From Sclerodactyla briareus (Eukaryota; Echinodermata; Holothuroidea; Dendrochirotida; Sclerodactylidae), in the NCBI GenBank assembly GCA_026419785.1, contig JAODTK010005881.1, forward strand, positions 1 through 64,000: 64,000 bases of DNA, in the 5' to 3' direction. This document shows, one piece after another, positions 23,915 to 35,830 of the stretch. The position numbers and the translations under genes are program-made. Within the stretch, counting starts at the first letter, position 1. Each line of letters starts with the position of its first letter. The notes beneath the pieces were generated by a model, which was given only the letters and a program-made list of their open reading frames with translations, ran no database searches and had not been told where the DNA came from.

Positions 23915-26436
23915 GGTACTTGTTCCTCCCTTTTTTTTGCGAATTATTGCAATTGCTTCCAGATGACTATTGACACATCAACGCACCTCGCTTGACCCTC
24001 ACTAATTTAATAATTCTTGGTCAGATCATAGTAAAGACTTAAAAAAAAACACTGCCCTCGCCATTCAGACACGCATATGCCTAGCGTGTATCTTACTCCA
24101 TTACAGCAGAAGCAGCGTCATTACAACCCTCCCCGCACTCAGATATGAGAACAAAGGTAATGAACTCACAAGAATGGCTTCTCTATGATGTGTCAGTTAT
24201 GCAATGAAGTTACTATGGCACTGCTAATTAGATAAGCTTGAAAGGTGGAGTAGGGTCGCTAGTTAATACCCCCCCCCAAACCAGTAAATTTTGGGTTACC
24301 TTAGATGTGAGAGTTACTTTCCATCTTTCAAAACATCGCACTTCTGATGTTCTTCCGGATGGCTTTCATCCCGCCCCCGCTAACTTTACATGTTTGCAAT
24401 GCACTGACCAGTATAGTCCCATTGTAATCAGTATTTTTGTTCCATTCTCAAGGTCTTCCCGTTTCGGGGAACATAACACCCTTTTCCCCAGAGTATTGGA
24501 AGAGGTCATCACACCACTGATAGAAAACCACACTTCTAGGAAGATTGCGGCGGCTATTAGCTCCAATTTCCGGGCGCCTTTCCGAGGTCAGTAATCTCAA
24601 CAGGAGATGGCACCTGTTTCGACCGGAAGATGAACTCCGGGTTCCCGTGCCTCCCGTGCTCGTACCTGCCCCGCTGTTACCCGACTGCTGTGCTACAGCC
24701 AACTCGTGGGTTCCATGCCGCCGGGTCCAGAGGAACGGTTCCTGAAAGTATGGGATCAGGGGTTCCTCTTCCGAGTTTTTTCGGGCCGCCAGTGCTTCTA
24801 CTGGCGTCTCTCGCCAGTGAGAAATTCCCCCACGGTTCGAAATAGCACACGGAGCCGTGGGGGCACATGCTTTCACATCGTGAACGTCCAGTTATATGGA
24901 GAACGGTATTCAGACCATTTGGTCATGTAATACGGTAAAGAGAAAGACACAATGATCATACATGGGTTTGATGAAATGACCAACCCCATCACGAACTGTC
25001 GTTATTGTGGAGACTGTCTGATAAACAACAAACAACTCAGACAGGACCCTCCGCCTAATATATCTAAACTATTTGTCTTTCGCGATATACGTCACCGCCG
25101 ACGAACGGGAGATCAGGGCCGAAGTTAGAAAAACGGTAAGGGAGGGCCTAATGGTCTATCCGAAGGGGAAGAACGAGCCCCAAAGAGAAGAAGAGAGGAA
25201 ACACCCTTAAAAGGGCGAGTACTATAAACAGACACGAGAGCAAAAGACCTAAGATCAAGGGCTTAAGCAGGTACTGTCGTACCTGTAACACAAAGACAGG
25301 TACCCATAGTGTGGTAGGCAAGCCTGGCTAGGTCTATACACTAGGCTAGAGCCTTATGCCCATGTGAAAACCAAAAAAGCACGGCCTGCGGGGCCCACAT
25401 CCTTGGAGAGAGAAAGAGAAATGTTTCGAAAGACATCTTCTTCGAGGAATGTGATCGTCATAGGATAGCTTGTCAAAGAGCAAGCCAAAAACTTCCAGAA
25501 ATTAGGAGGAAATGTTAAAATGGAGGGATTCTAGACAAATCCCGCGCCCAGATCTTGAGCAGCTTGTTACATGGTGGCGGCGGGGAAATATAACTGAGAG
25601 GGCTGGGTCGGACGACTGCAGTGAATTCACGGGTCTTGGTACGAATCAGCCAGAATCAATGTACATCTCCGATACAGACGTATTATTCCAGTTGCACGTC
25701 ATAAGCATGGATTGTACAATACGTACCTAACTAGCCTTTAACTAATTTTACTCATGTAAGTAGTAAGTGAGTTTGATACTGTTGTTCTTGGTATATATGC
25801 GGTCATATATAAAAGAGGTTGGTATTTTCTCCTCTTGGCGGCTTTCTCCCCAACTGGTATGGACGTAATCAGTTTGCATGACCATAATATCATTAGCAGA
25901 GTGGCAGTAGAAAACGCAGGCCTCTCCTGTTGATTCCTAAATACAGTTCGCTAGTAGATTATGCCAAATATAGAAATAATTAAAATAGGGATCAGATGAA
26001 TATGGAACACATACTGTTTATTCTGCCATTCAACTGGCCGACATTTGCCCGAAAGCAATTGATACCATTGACGGTTACCTTGTAATAATCATATGACGAT
26101 ATATCGTGAAACGGCATCCGCTGTATAGTTGTCAACAATTATTACCGTAATTACTAACATTTAATCGTATCCCTGGACTAATCCTGATCCCAGGAATCTT
26201 CCTGATTACTTCTAAGAAAAAGTACTAAGATCAAACACCAAGGTAAGCATTAACTGAAGAACGTCCCTATAGCTGTGTGGACAGAGATTGTAACTTCGAC
26301 AGAACGGCGGCCATTTTGAAGTCGAGATGTCCGCCATGTAGTCGTGGATGATGGTGATTACCGTTAGATCTCACAGTACCGACAACAATATGTAGTCACA
26401 AATACCAGTATGTAAGTACTATGAAAAACAGGAGAG
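23915..26436. other. Unassigned sequence with low stop density at 24.2-24.9 kb
   Basis: Several overlapping ORFs on both strands lie between 24,238 and 24,930 (the longest is 142 codons, minus, 24,876-24,448, with an SSTGGTGTRSSSS-like low-complexity stretch). Further on, a plus frame near 24,990 gives TNCRYCGDCL, which might be half of a zinc-binding site. No family could be named; this may be a decayed transposon gene. Confidence 0.35.
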
Positions 26437-26472
26437 TTAGCGGCCATTTTGAAATTCCAAAATGGCCGCTAA
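26437..26472. other. Perfect 15-bp hairpin of opposed YY1-like sites
   Basis: TTAGCGGCCATTTTG at 26,437-26,451 is followed by a 6-base loop and then its exact reverse complement at 26,458-26,472. Each arm contains GCCATTTT/AAAATGGC, the core of the metazoan YY1 site. A related GGCGGCCATTTTGAA occurs once at about 26,307, so the motif is repeated locally. It may be regulatory or the tip of a foldback transposon. Confidence 0.7.
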
Positions 26473-28480
26473 ATCCACGTCAGAAAGAGATGGAACCCTC
26501 GATTTTGAGATTCAGCGTCTTCGAAATGCCGGGAAAAAATGCAATTAATAAATAAAAATCAATTATTAGCAAGCCATATCTCGAAAAATGACATAAGCAC
26601 CCCTACTATAGGTGACGTGCACGTTGTAACGGATTTTGTTTTTAACCCTTCGCCATGCGTGAAAGCTGTATAAAATACAGCTTCAAAAGGTGCAAACAAT
26701 CTCGTCGAAACACGTGTGACAGAAGGTTTATTGTAAACGGGACAAACAAAACCATTTAGGGGGGTTTCGTTAAAATAGGAGTTCTGAGGACTATTATTGA
26801 TGCTCGTGGGTCCTAGTGTAGGCAGTTCCAGATTGGCGCGTTTCCCACGGTCATTACGGTACTCAGAAACTAAACACTTGAGAAACTTTTATACTTGATT
26901 TGCTAGTGTGTGAAATGTAATTTACATTCCAGTATTTCATGAAACGTTATTAGAAGGACGTCATGGGGACGTCATGGATATTCCCAACCATGTTACTATC
27001 CAGGTATCTTATCCCGTGTTTGTTGTATTCGTGTGTTGTTATCTATCGTAGTGGTCACAGCGAAAATGATGAAGACATATCAGTGAAAAATAATACTTTA
27101 AACGATTACACTGAAATTGTTTCACGGTGAAAATAGTCAATTGAGATGCCACGCATCGGGAGCCATGTGTAGAGGAAATCTACAACATATCCTTTATAAG
27201 AACGGGAACTCATATTAGAAATATGCTCATCAGCACCCAATTCAATGGCACTTGGAATACCAGGTTAAACACCTAACTCTGTGTTACTTTGATTAAAGGA
27301 GTTAGCCTGATGATGCCGGGACGTTATACATGGAAGGTAACAGTTAAATTGTCAGTTCTTCAGATGCATTTCATATTGAACGTTTCATCTGTAGATTACC
27401 GCAGTAGGTATCTACTAAATGCCAGAAGGGAAAAGTTGATTATCTGTGCTACGACCGTTGTTTTTCCCCCATTTTAATCTGGTTTATCGAGGTTCTAGAT
27501 TAATAGCAATTTCGAATAGCGGTGTCTTGTTGAACGAATTAACAACCACCATTTCAAAATGTTTCTTCAACCTTCAACCTACAATCTCTTCTAACACATC
27601 TTGTACATTTCCACTGCTCAAAACAGTAGTTTGTTGAACCTTAACTAAGCAACATCCCCCTCAAAACACTATGTTACCAAGGTTTCAACGATCGTTCAAC
27701 TTTCTTGATGAATTAAGATCGGTACATCACCGACAATACCCATGGAGAAAAAATGCAACGAAACAGTCTAACGTGGCGTTATATTCGTAGGGGGGGCCTG
27801 GTGGAAGCCGGGTTTGGTATTGGCATGTTCTCCGGCATTTTGGTTTGTTTCTGGAGATCACGTCGCTTGAGGGTCTATGGGGATAGTCCAGGAAGCAGCA
27901 CCCCAGGGGGCGGCGAACGTGCGGTATCCTATTCGCCTGATGTTGACATCCCTGTGAGATTTCATCGTCAATGGACACAATCCACTGCACGGAAGGAGAG
28001 TTTGAAACTGCCCAAACCGTTCAAAAATAAGCCATACGGACGAAATGGAACAAATTAGATGAGTGCAGGGCTAACACCACGCAGCAAACGCCCACCGGGA
28101 GAAAGAGTGTTGTCACACAAAGTTTTATAGTGTCGTCAATCGGAGAGCTGACACGGTAGTGAAATTGACGCCAAACAGAAGAGTGCCTATGCGGAACTGT
28201 TTCTCGAATAGAGATCCGACAACTTGCAGTCTCCACGAATGGTAACACTCGCTAGCGTCGGAACACACAAATCGATTAGTCCCTATAGCGCAAAATCCCA
28301 GCAATGATAGGATATACAACCCGCTTACTAGAGTGTAGGTTCGGTTCAGAATCAAGAGAGGAGAGGAGAGTCCTCACTACGATGCCTGAAACCTACCACG
28401 AACTAGCATGACCAGGTATTCAGAGTGCATGAAATTACGACAAAAGATAAGGACACCGACGAGAAACATTATACTGGAGC
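26473..28480. other. Unassigned sequence
   Basis: A smaller stem (GCTGTAT..ATACAGC, about 26,666-26,682) is present. An ORF at 27,753-28,058 (101 codons, plus) begins with a possible membrane segment, GIGMFSGILVCFW at about residues 22-34, but has no other support. No gene called. Confidence 0.4.
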
Positions 28481-28690
28481 GTGAAACGGTCGCATAGGCC
28501 ACCTCCAGTTGTGAAAGGGGGTTTGAATGACGTCACGGAATTGTGTTATAGGCCGGAGCCTGAAAATGAACGCGTACATTGGTATTTTATAAAGTTGTCA
28601 GGGAGCGGAGGACGTTGTCTCACAAGTCCAAAGGAAATTGGACGGTATGTTCTTCAAGCACAGAAACCGACAGCGGAAGTGAGGAGGTAG
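28481..28690 (+). CDS. Short ORF with weak MBD-like pattern
   Basis: A 69-codon ORF. Residues around 40-62 read KLSGSGGRCLTSPKEIGRY, preceded by aromatic residues (WYF). The spacing recalls the methyl-CpG-binding domain pattern of two aromatic residues, a Gly-rich turn, a basic residue, then S..EI.RYL. The upstream part (KGGLNDVTELCYRPEPENE) is polar and would correspond to the first strand and loop. The ORF could be an exon, a transposon-derived domain or chance. There is no clear acceptor at its 5' end, and the two arginine fingers typical of MBDs cannot be placed with confidence. Confidence 0.25.
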   Translation: MKRSHRPPPVVKGGLNDVTELCYRPEPENERVHWYFIKLSGSGGRCLTSPKEIGRYVLQAQKPTAEVRR

Positions 28691-29204
28691 AATAATATTC
28701 AACACTGAAAGGAAAAGCACTATCCTTAGCAATGGGTGAACCTTACTGATGATTTGCAGGTTCGGATGATAACGTCGCATGTATTTTGTTAGTTGTGAGG
28801 CAATAACGGATTAAGGTTGTACTCGAACCTTTTTATGAAGAGGACACCAATGTCCTAATGCGCTATTTACTCATAGTGGCTGGCCACATTCCATGTATTC
28901 GAATAGATCTGTACATAGGGTACATCGAACAGTACATACACTATAGAACTGTTTCCGTACCTAATAGGAATGTATATCTCTTTTTCTGTATTTTGACAAA
29001 CAAACGTTGTTGTGCGGTTCGATCGGTGAAAGAGGTGTTATATTTGAAGTACAATGAACTCCGTGTCTTTATCTCTGTTTTCAAAACACCGGGAATTCAA
29101 CAACACAATGCTTGTTCATGCTCACAGGATAGTTGATAGACAATGCACTAAGAGAAACGGTGCTGTTGATTTTGGTGTGGGGTTGAATGGTTCGTGACGG
29201 GGGC
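28691..29204. other. Unassigned sequence
   Basis: One ORF (28,858-29,136) without a motif. No repeat recognised. Confidence 0.4.
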
Positions 29205-29585
29205 CATACCCCCCCCGGACACTACCCCCGGAACGTCTAACCCTCCTGGATAGATACCTACCTCCCGATAAAGTTTCCCCCCCACTGACAATAGTCCTTC
29301 CCGGACAAATCCTCACCCGACAGTAAACCATCCCGGACCAATCCCCCCCGGAGGACAATACCCAAATAACCCCCCAGGACAACAACCTCCCAGACAATTA
29401 ACCCCCCGGACATCACCCCCGAAGTCAATCCCCCAGGACAAACCACCTCCCAGACATTAACGCGTTACCCCCCGACAATCACCCCCGAAGAGACAATACC
29501 CCCGAGGACACTCACCCCCACCGGACTTTAAACCACCCGGCTAAGTACCACCCGAGGACGAATACCCCCGGCGTATAAATACCAC
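29205..29585 (-). repeat. C-rich minisatellite (GTCCGGGGGTAATT family), inverted copy
   Basis: Units of 13-18 bases built on CCCCCGGACAATAC or CCCCGAGGACAATA run through the stretch. The reverse complement (GGGGGTAATTGTCC-like) is the unit of the G-rich array at 38,193-38,545. Each G-rich unit has a run of four to six G, so the G strand could form quadruplexes. ORFs here are repeat artefacts. Confidence 0.85.
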
Positions 29586-30707
29586 ACTAGCAGTCAACTG
29601 GGAGGGGTCCTAGTCCTTGGTAAGGCGGTGGTCCGCCATGGGCAAACCGACTCATTACGACCGACCCATCGATCGATCGTGGGTATAGGCAAGAAAGTAA
29701 AATGTTGACAACCCTATCTAAGTGTAGCCGCCACTAACTGTTGGCGTCGAAGACAAAAGAACATTTTAGACCTGAACTACTGTTCGTATTGTCGGGATGA
29801 CAATACCCCGTGCGGTATTCCTGGTATGTTATGGCTAAAGGTCCTACATATCTAATTTATTTCAGCTTCTCTGTGGTCGAAAAGAAGCGCGCGACCAATC
29901 TACCCCTATTCTCAGGCACAGTCAAGTTAGCGTCCAACAGTTAACCGGGGAAAGAATTATGGACCATCAGCCCCAACCGCAACAACTTTCAACAAGCGTG
30001 GCGCCTGGCCTATAATCATTTTTCCGTGGGAGAAATCCGGCCGTAAGCATAACGTCTCCTTATCATCCCACCTCAGAGTATCCAACACGCTGGAATCACT
30101 CAGCATAGATGCACGTCCCCTGTTTTGATTTGTAGTTCAAATCCGTCTCTTTTGTTATTGCTTTCCCTGTATTTGCCCTATGATAATTAGCTTTCGATAT
30201 CTTCGTTTCCCGAATTTCCGTTTTTTGTCTCCCCAGTGCAAGTTCTTACAGGTGGATGTGCACAATAGGTTTGATTGTACCACCACTCCTTGATATTTGC
30301 CTTGGATGATTGATTACCACAACAACCCTCAACTTCATAATTTCTGGTCAATCTGTAGGGGGGCCTGGATAGAGTCGAAGCTATATCGCGCGAATAAATG
30401 GGGCCAATATACCTGGACTATATAGGGCGAGCTAGCGAATACCTTCCTGAAGATACGGGGATCTGAAGGAAGTCGGACCAAGAATTTAACCTAAATAACG
30501 ACAAAGAATGATGTAATATGTGAACACTCTATAATCGCAATCAACCCTTATAACTTAAAAGACAGAAACACGCACACGCACACATCGGAAACAAACAACC
30601 ACAACGCTCACGCCGCAGCAACAGAGAGAGGTCACAGTCCACATCTTGAAGCATAAACTGTAGGTATGGCGGTCCTGACCGAGGACTCTTTTACCGGGAC
30701 TGGGCGT
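29586..30707. other. Unassigned sequence
   Basis: Nothing recognised; only short ORFs, and none carries a domain. Confidence 0.4.
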
Positions 30708-30800
30708 CAACAGGTGGGGACGGGGGGGGGGGACATGTCCCCCCCACTGGTTCCAAAGTGGGGGGATATTCCATATCGTTTGTCCCCGCCCCCCACTTTT
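30708..30800 (+). repeat. GGGGACATGTCCCC palindrome repeat, left copy
   Basis: GGCGTCAACAGGTGGGGACGG is followed by a long G-run, ACATGT, a C-run and CACTGG, and then a second CCCCGCCCCCCACTTTTCCGG. The reverse complement of 36,480-36,545 contains the same ordered words (GGCGTCACACCAGGTGGAGGG, G-run, ACATG, C-run, CACTTTTTGG). The long G-run/C-run stem is a strong potential hairpin. Confidence 0.7.
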
Positions 30801-31089
30801 CCGGACCGTGATAAAAAGTAATAGGCTCATGCCCGATTTTGTATCACTCTCTAAACTGATTCATTTTTTGTCTAAACTAAAACAAAAAAAACCGTTGGAA
30901 ATTGTCTTAAGAAGTCCACTAATATTTCCAGGTGGCGGACCCAGGTGAAAGACTGGACCGCTAGACTAAGGGCCGAAGTGGAAGATTACCCATGTTTCTA
31001 CCGATTTCGATTTTTAACCAAAAAATCGAATATCCACAGTGCATAATTTATCAAGTGTTTCGTCGCGCGCAATGGCGTTTTTCATTCCT

Positions 31090-31690
31090 TCCATTGTCGT
31101 AAGGCTAAATATGGCGATTTAATGCTTCGAATCATTTTGTCACGCATTAATTTTTCAGAGCCTTGGGACAGACGGCTCCCCCCCCCCCCCCAATTTCTGA
31201 GATAGAAACATTCGTTGGAACATTTGGAAAGGACAAAAGCAAAAGTGAAATTTGCCTTTTTCGATAAAATGTCCGGAAACATGCAATTTTTTTTCGCGTG
31301 CGCCCAAATTTCCCAGTGCTGACTTGTAAAATTCCGGGTACAAAATTTTTCCCTGGCTCCCAAATTGAGTTGTCCCCCGTACGCCTCTTGACTTTTCCCT
31401 TCGATTCCTCCCCACCACGAGACCGTTCGGTAGATCCCGGATCCCACGCAAACAAGCCAGAAGATCTAAAAGGTAATAATGACAATGACAACTCTTTTGT
31501 CTGTTTTACTGCGATCACACACACTATAGATGGTTGCTATTGAGTCCTGGGCAAGTGCCGTTTCCGTCGACTGGAGGGGTATGAAACTCTGAAATTCTCT
31601 TTTACGGCACCGCGCCAACATTTGGTGGCGCTCCGCTTAGATGTCCTAGGTTCGTTCTGCTACCGTCCCCCCCCCCCCCCCACTTTTTTC
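31090..31690 (-). repeat. ~600-bp inverted repeat, left arm
   Basis: Its reverse complement is collinear with 34,530-35,125. Landmarks are GTTTGCGTGGGATCCGGG, ACCGAACGGTC, TCGAAGGGAAA, CCAATTTGGGA, a CATTTTA.CGAAA block, and at the other end GACGGAAACGGCACTTGCC with CATACCCCTCCAG. It contains GCGCCAAC..TTTGGTGGCGCTCCGCTTAGAT at 31,612-31,643. Two minus-strand ORFs of 121 and 125 codons cross it, but no protein motif is visible. Confidence 0.75.
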
Positions 31691-32784
31691 GGAACGCTCT
31701 CGACGACCCTGCTCGATGATAATTCAGACGCGCGAACCGGTCTCGACTACATCCTTTGCCTCTCCATCTGAAGCATCTTTTTTTACTCACGTTCCAAACT
31801 TGATGTGAATATACCATTACGCGACCTCTTCGAATTGAGAAATAGGCATAACCCCAACATAACAATTTGGGCAATGCGCCGAATCAATTAAGGCGCGTCA
31901 TTCCAACCGTCCGTGCAACTAAGAGCCTCGATCAGTGTGTCTACATTCAATCGTTTATTTACTTGACGATGTAACCTGGCTCAAAAGTTTGGCCAATCAA
32001 AGTCCGAACCTAAAGAAACATAGTTTCCTTTATACATTCCACTAGAATTAACGTACTTCGTCCGTGTCTTTGCCCTGAAATTCATCAGGCGGTTCACCAG
32101 GCTAGGAATCGGGTGATAAACCCCCCCCCCCCCCGCCCCCCCCCCCCCTCCACCCAGGTGATAAATGTGGGGTGGATGTACCCCCCCCCCCACCCCCTTC
32201 TACTCCTCGGGTACCACCCCCCCAACCCCCCCCCCTCCCCCTCCCTCTTCTACTTTTTTCTCCTCCCCTGGTGTGAAACCCCTTTTTTTATTTTTCATCA
32301 CGTGCACAAAATTTTCGCAAATAATACTAATTTTTCGTCCATTACACACTATTTACAAACAAACCCCGACCCGCCGTGCTTGGCTGTCGGTATTGTAGAG
32401 CACTCATATTGTGTATTGTTATGATCAGGGATTAGGGGTAGGATTAAATCACTCACGTACAACCAATGCGGAAAATCGCTTGTGTTAAAATTTGCAAATT
32501 GACTTCAAGCATTTTTTCACCGATAGCCTAGTGGCATTTTATAATTCTGGCATGGTACTAAAAGTATACAAATACAGTAGCGTCCTGGTAGTCGCTGAAG
32601 GCGTGGACATACGAGAAGGAAGCCCCCCTTCCTCTTAGCACTCCAACTTTCCAGGAAAAAGGAGTTTACCGCATGGTCCCTCAGCCTGTAAACTCTATAT
32701 GTTTCGATTTCAGTTGAAAAAAACATTTGAAAGGTTGTCCACTTTTGCAAGATTACCCAGATGATTAGCACGGTTACAGCCACA
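31691..32784. other. Unassigned sequence with C-rich tract
   Basis: C-runs dominate 32,119-32,260 and create proline-rich ORFs that I do not call. The minus-strand ORF 32,921-32,517 (134 codons) has no motif. Confidence 0.5.
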
Positions 32785-32920
32785 CGACACCGAAGGTCCA
32801 CGAGACCCGAAGGTTCCGCGAGATCGAAAATGAAAAAAAATGTCGCACGAGACCGAAGTCCGTGAACTGAAATCGAACATGGTCCCCGAATACCGAAGTT
32901 TCGCGAGAACCGAATATACA
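32785..32920. repeat. Short CGCGAGACCGAAG minisatellite
   Basis: Six or so degenerate units related to CGCGAGACCGAAGTTC: CGACACCGAAGGTC, CGAGACCCGAAGGTTC, CGAGATCGAAA, CGAGACCGAAGTCC, CGAATACCGAAGTTT and CGCGAGAACCGAAT. Period is about 16-25 bases. Confidence 0.6.
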
Positions 32921-33049
32921 AGGAAATTCTTAGACGCGTTTGTTACAACTTCGATATTGCAACCTGACGAAGAATTGTGGGGGGGGGGAATGAATTGGAT
33001 TTACCTAGAAATCTTTATCACAGAACACAACGAAATTACGCCAGTGGTA

Positions 33050-33210
33050 CGCTTCAATCCACCTACCGAGTTTTTAATAACCGATCACATGTCACGGGTC
33101 GGCCAGGTATGAGTGAAGGTGACGAGCAGATTGAACGCACTAACCTACTACGAAACGAACGAACACGGAGAGACGTATCTTGTAGAGCTGCTACCCGCAT
33201 CTAAAAATTA
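33050..33210 (-). repeat. GAAC-core interspersed repeat, partial copy 3
   Basis: Same order as 6225-6615: CTTCAATCCACCTACCGAGTTT, a CCGATCACATG block, a GAACGAACG segment near 33,150-33,165, then GGAGAGACGTATCTTGTAGAGCTGCT. The upstream half of the family is missing, so the copy is truncated. Confidence 0.65.
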
Positions 33211-34529
33211 CAATAATGTACGCTAATGGGGTTCATGATGAAGTACTAGGGTTATGATGATTTTGGTGGATTCCGCCACATACCCGCATGAGGCGTGATT
33301 GAATTCATTTCCACTAAATTGATGTTGCATCCCTCGCGAAAGATGTACCATGATCTGCTCTCAATATTGCCGCCGCGGCTGCAAACAGCTGAAATAGTAC
33401 AATGTTACAACCCGCTTAACCCAAGTCGGAACCCATTTTCAGGCGCGGTGTACTATAGGCTCTCCGACTAATAAAATCCTTAATACAATCCGCATCAGCC
33501 AATGATGAACGGCTAAATGAAATTTGATATTTTTTTTCAATGTGTGAAGTTTAATTTTAATTTATTAATATGAAAACTGGTCATCTGGCCCTCAACCATT
33601 TGGGGCGTCTACGAACATGCAATTTGAAAAATTGCGCCTAGTAGCCTACGGCTTGGGTAAAAAACTCACTTTCATTTGTAAGCTTTCTCTTTTTTTACAC
33701 ATAAAAGCATAATCTGTCTGGCACTCACATTTGTCATCTCTGTAATATTCACTAATGGGAATCCTACGCGCTGCGCATGAACTACTTATGCCGCTTCGCA
33801 ATTAAAGGCTCAAATCGCATGAAACTGGCAACTACCCCAACGGCCAAGGTGGAATTTTCCTTCGACTGATTTGTAACGTTGTTTCTGATTCAGTTATTGA
33901 GATTGGCCATTGATTTATACTCTGCGTCGGCAACCAATGGTGCCGCTCCGCCTCGTATAGCTTCGAATCGTAAGAACAATCGTGTGACTAAGTTGAAATT
34001 CAAGTTTTTTTTTGAGATATTGCGAAAATAGCTATTCTGAATATCACCATTTGCATTTGATAAGACCTACTTTCGAAAAATTTTGCTACCTGGGGCTGCG
34101 GGCGGCACTAAGGGGACCTACTACTTCCATTAGATAGTATAAAACCTTTTGAACATACAGTGACTAAGATGAAATTCATTTTTATTTCAATTTATTCCAT
34201 GAAAATGTCCATCTGGTGCTCATGCCAAGCATCTGAGAGACCGTGACTTGACGTATTCACTAAGCTTGCGCGCAACCATTTGGTGTTCGCTCCTGCTTTC
34301 TACGGAGATATTTGTATGGACATACTGTTGGGTATATGATTTTTTTTTTTTCATTTGAAAGTCATGGTTCATTTGAATGATTTTTGAGACAGACACGGAG
34401 AAACTTTACTTTAGAAATCCCGAAGCGCGGCAATCCGGCCCATCTGAACCCATCATTTGAAACCATGGTATTTCTTTCTCTGTGATGCATAAACTAGAGA
34501 GGTGGTGGAAGAGTATTGTATCCAGAAGC
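33211..34529. repeat. Unclassified degenerate repeat region
   Basis: The phrase GTGACTAAG(T/A)TGAAATTCA occurs at about 33,983 and 34,162, a related AAATGAAATTTGATATTTTTTTT at about 33,516, and AACCATTTGG or AACCAATGGTGCCGCTCCGC at 33,594, 33,931 and 34,272. The spacing is irregular. These look like broken copies of one non-coding element, perhaps tandemly inserted. Confidence 0.4.
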
Positions 34530-35125
34530 CGTCAACCAGGGGCGTCGGACGTTTTGGAAAGTGTGGAGGGGGGGGCACAATCGAATGCAAATGACCAACT
34601 CAGCGGAGCGTACAAGAAAATCTCAGATTTTCATACCCCTCCAGATCGACAGAAACGGCACTTGCCAGGCTCATAGCACCCACCTACAGGTGTGATTTGA
34701 GCAAAAGACCCGACCAACAAAGTTGGTATTGTGGTCATATCTAAGGGGACGATTACAACCCGAATATCACACATCGTAATTTTTTTACTACCTTACTACC
34801 CCTGGCTTTGTTTGCGTGGGATCCGGGGTCTATCTTATAACCGAACGGTCCTTTGGTGGGTCGAAGGGAAAGCCATAAGCGTAAGGGACCACTCCAATTT
34901 GGGAAGCAAGAAAATTTGGACCCTAATTTTACACAGTCACTCATCGAACTACCAGCGCCGCGCGGGGAGCGCGCGAAAAGTATTTGTATGTTTTCCTGGC
35001 ATTTTAGCGAAAGTCATCACCTCTGATGGCCCCCAAAATTCACTTTTGCACGATGCCCCCTGCCCCCACCCCTCTTCCGGCGGCTCCCCCTGAAATGCTA
35101 GCTACGCCACTGGAGTAAAGTACCA
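34530..35125 (+). repeat. ~600-bp inverted repeat, right arm
   Basis: Partner of 31,090-31,690. It begins CAACCAGGGGCGTCGGACG and ends CTAGCTACGCCACTGGAG, which looks like a terminal-repeat pair (CCAGGGGCGT against ACGCCACTGG). The arm may therefore be one complete non-autonomous DNA transposon of ~600 bp, in which case the inverted pair is two independent insertions. The ORF at 34,731-35,093 has no motif. Confidence 0.7.
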
Positions 35126-35560
35126 AATACTCTTTCCTCCTGCAATTGAGTGACCCTATTGCTTTCTCTCGAAACTTTCTGCAGCGATACGTACCACAAA
35201 ATGATTGGGCTCCGTTAGGTACCACGGGGCAATGATCTCCACATTTCACAACGGTGTGTACTTAATCACACATTGTCACGCTTCGCAATCAGATATTAAT
35301 GGATGGTTGCATATTTATCTGCCATATGCGCAGAGTGAACAACTCTTCACATACTTACTTCTAAAATCGCCTAAATCCGCACATCCAGATTTTTTTTTGC
35401 AATTAGGCCCGCCAGGCCCATTTCCGCGATCTAAGAGGTATACAAAGCTAGACATTTTCGGTGCGCTCACGCGCCAACCCTAGTGGGCCTCCGCTTAGAA
35501 TAATAAATTGGCAGCCCACGGAATCGTCCCTGGTCGTGCCATACAAATCCCTGTCAGAAA
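35126..35560. other. Unassigned sequence
   Basis: Contains one copy of the GCGCCAAC..GGCCTCCGCTTAGA motif at about 35,471-35,499. No gene is recognised. Confidence 0.4.
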
Positions 35561-35830
35561 ACGACAGACAAAGGTCGCTAAAACAGCATTAGCAAAACCC
35601 ATGCATGATGTTCCAATGCGATGTTCGGTTTTCTTCCTGCATTGTAGCGCAGTTCAACAGCTCAGAGAGATAAGGCCTATTAAAATAATGTGCTTCAATG
35701 ATCTCGATCAGCCTAATAAGATAATATGTAAGTTTATGAAGGAGAAAAATGCACATGGTCAATACACTAACCTGCCTAACACATCAGTTTTATTCAAACA
35801 TAAAAACCGATTGTCACTTTCCATTTTTTT
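35561..35830 (+). pseudogene. Possible LINE C-terminal tail
   Basis: Within an ORF at 35,508-35,852 the frame reads FLHCSAVQQLREI, later FNDLDQPNKIICKFMKEKN. The H(x)C(x)3-4LR pattern followed by F..L....KI..FM is typical of the extreme C-terminus of I/CR1-like ORF2 proteins, beyond the polymerase. Nothing upstream shows polymerase motifs, and a T-run at 35,826-35,842 follows. The call is tentative. Confidence 0.3.

Noticed and set aside
24448..24876. 142-codon minus-strand ORF as a gene
   Set aside because: Competing plus-strand ORFs cover the same bases and no domain could be recognised on either strand.
27753..28058. Small membrane protein
   Set aside because: Only a 13-residue hydrophobic stretch supports it, and a minus-strand ORF overlaps.
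29205..29585. CRISPR array
   Set aside because: Units are contiguous and degenerate with no spacers of constant length; it is a minisatellite in a eukaryotic setting.
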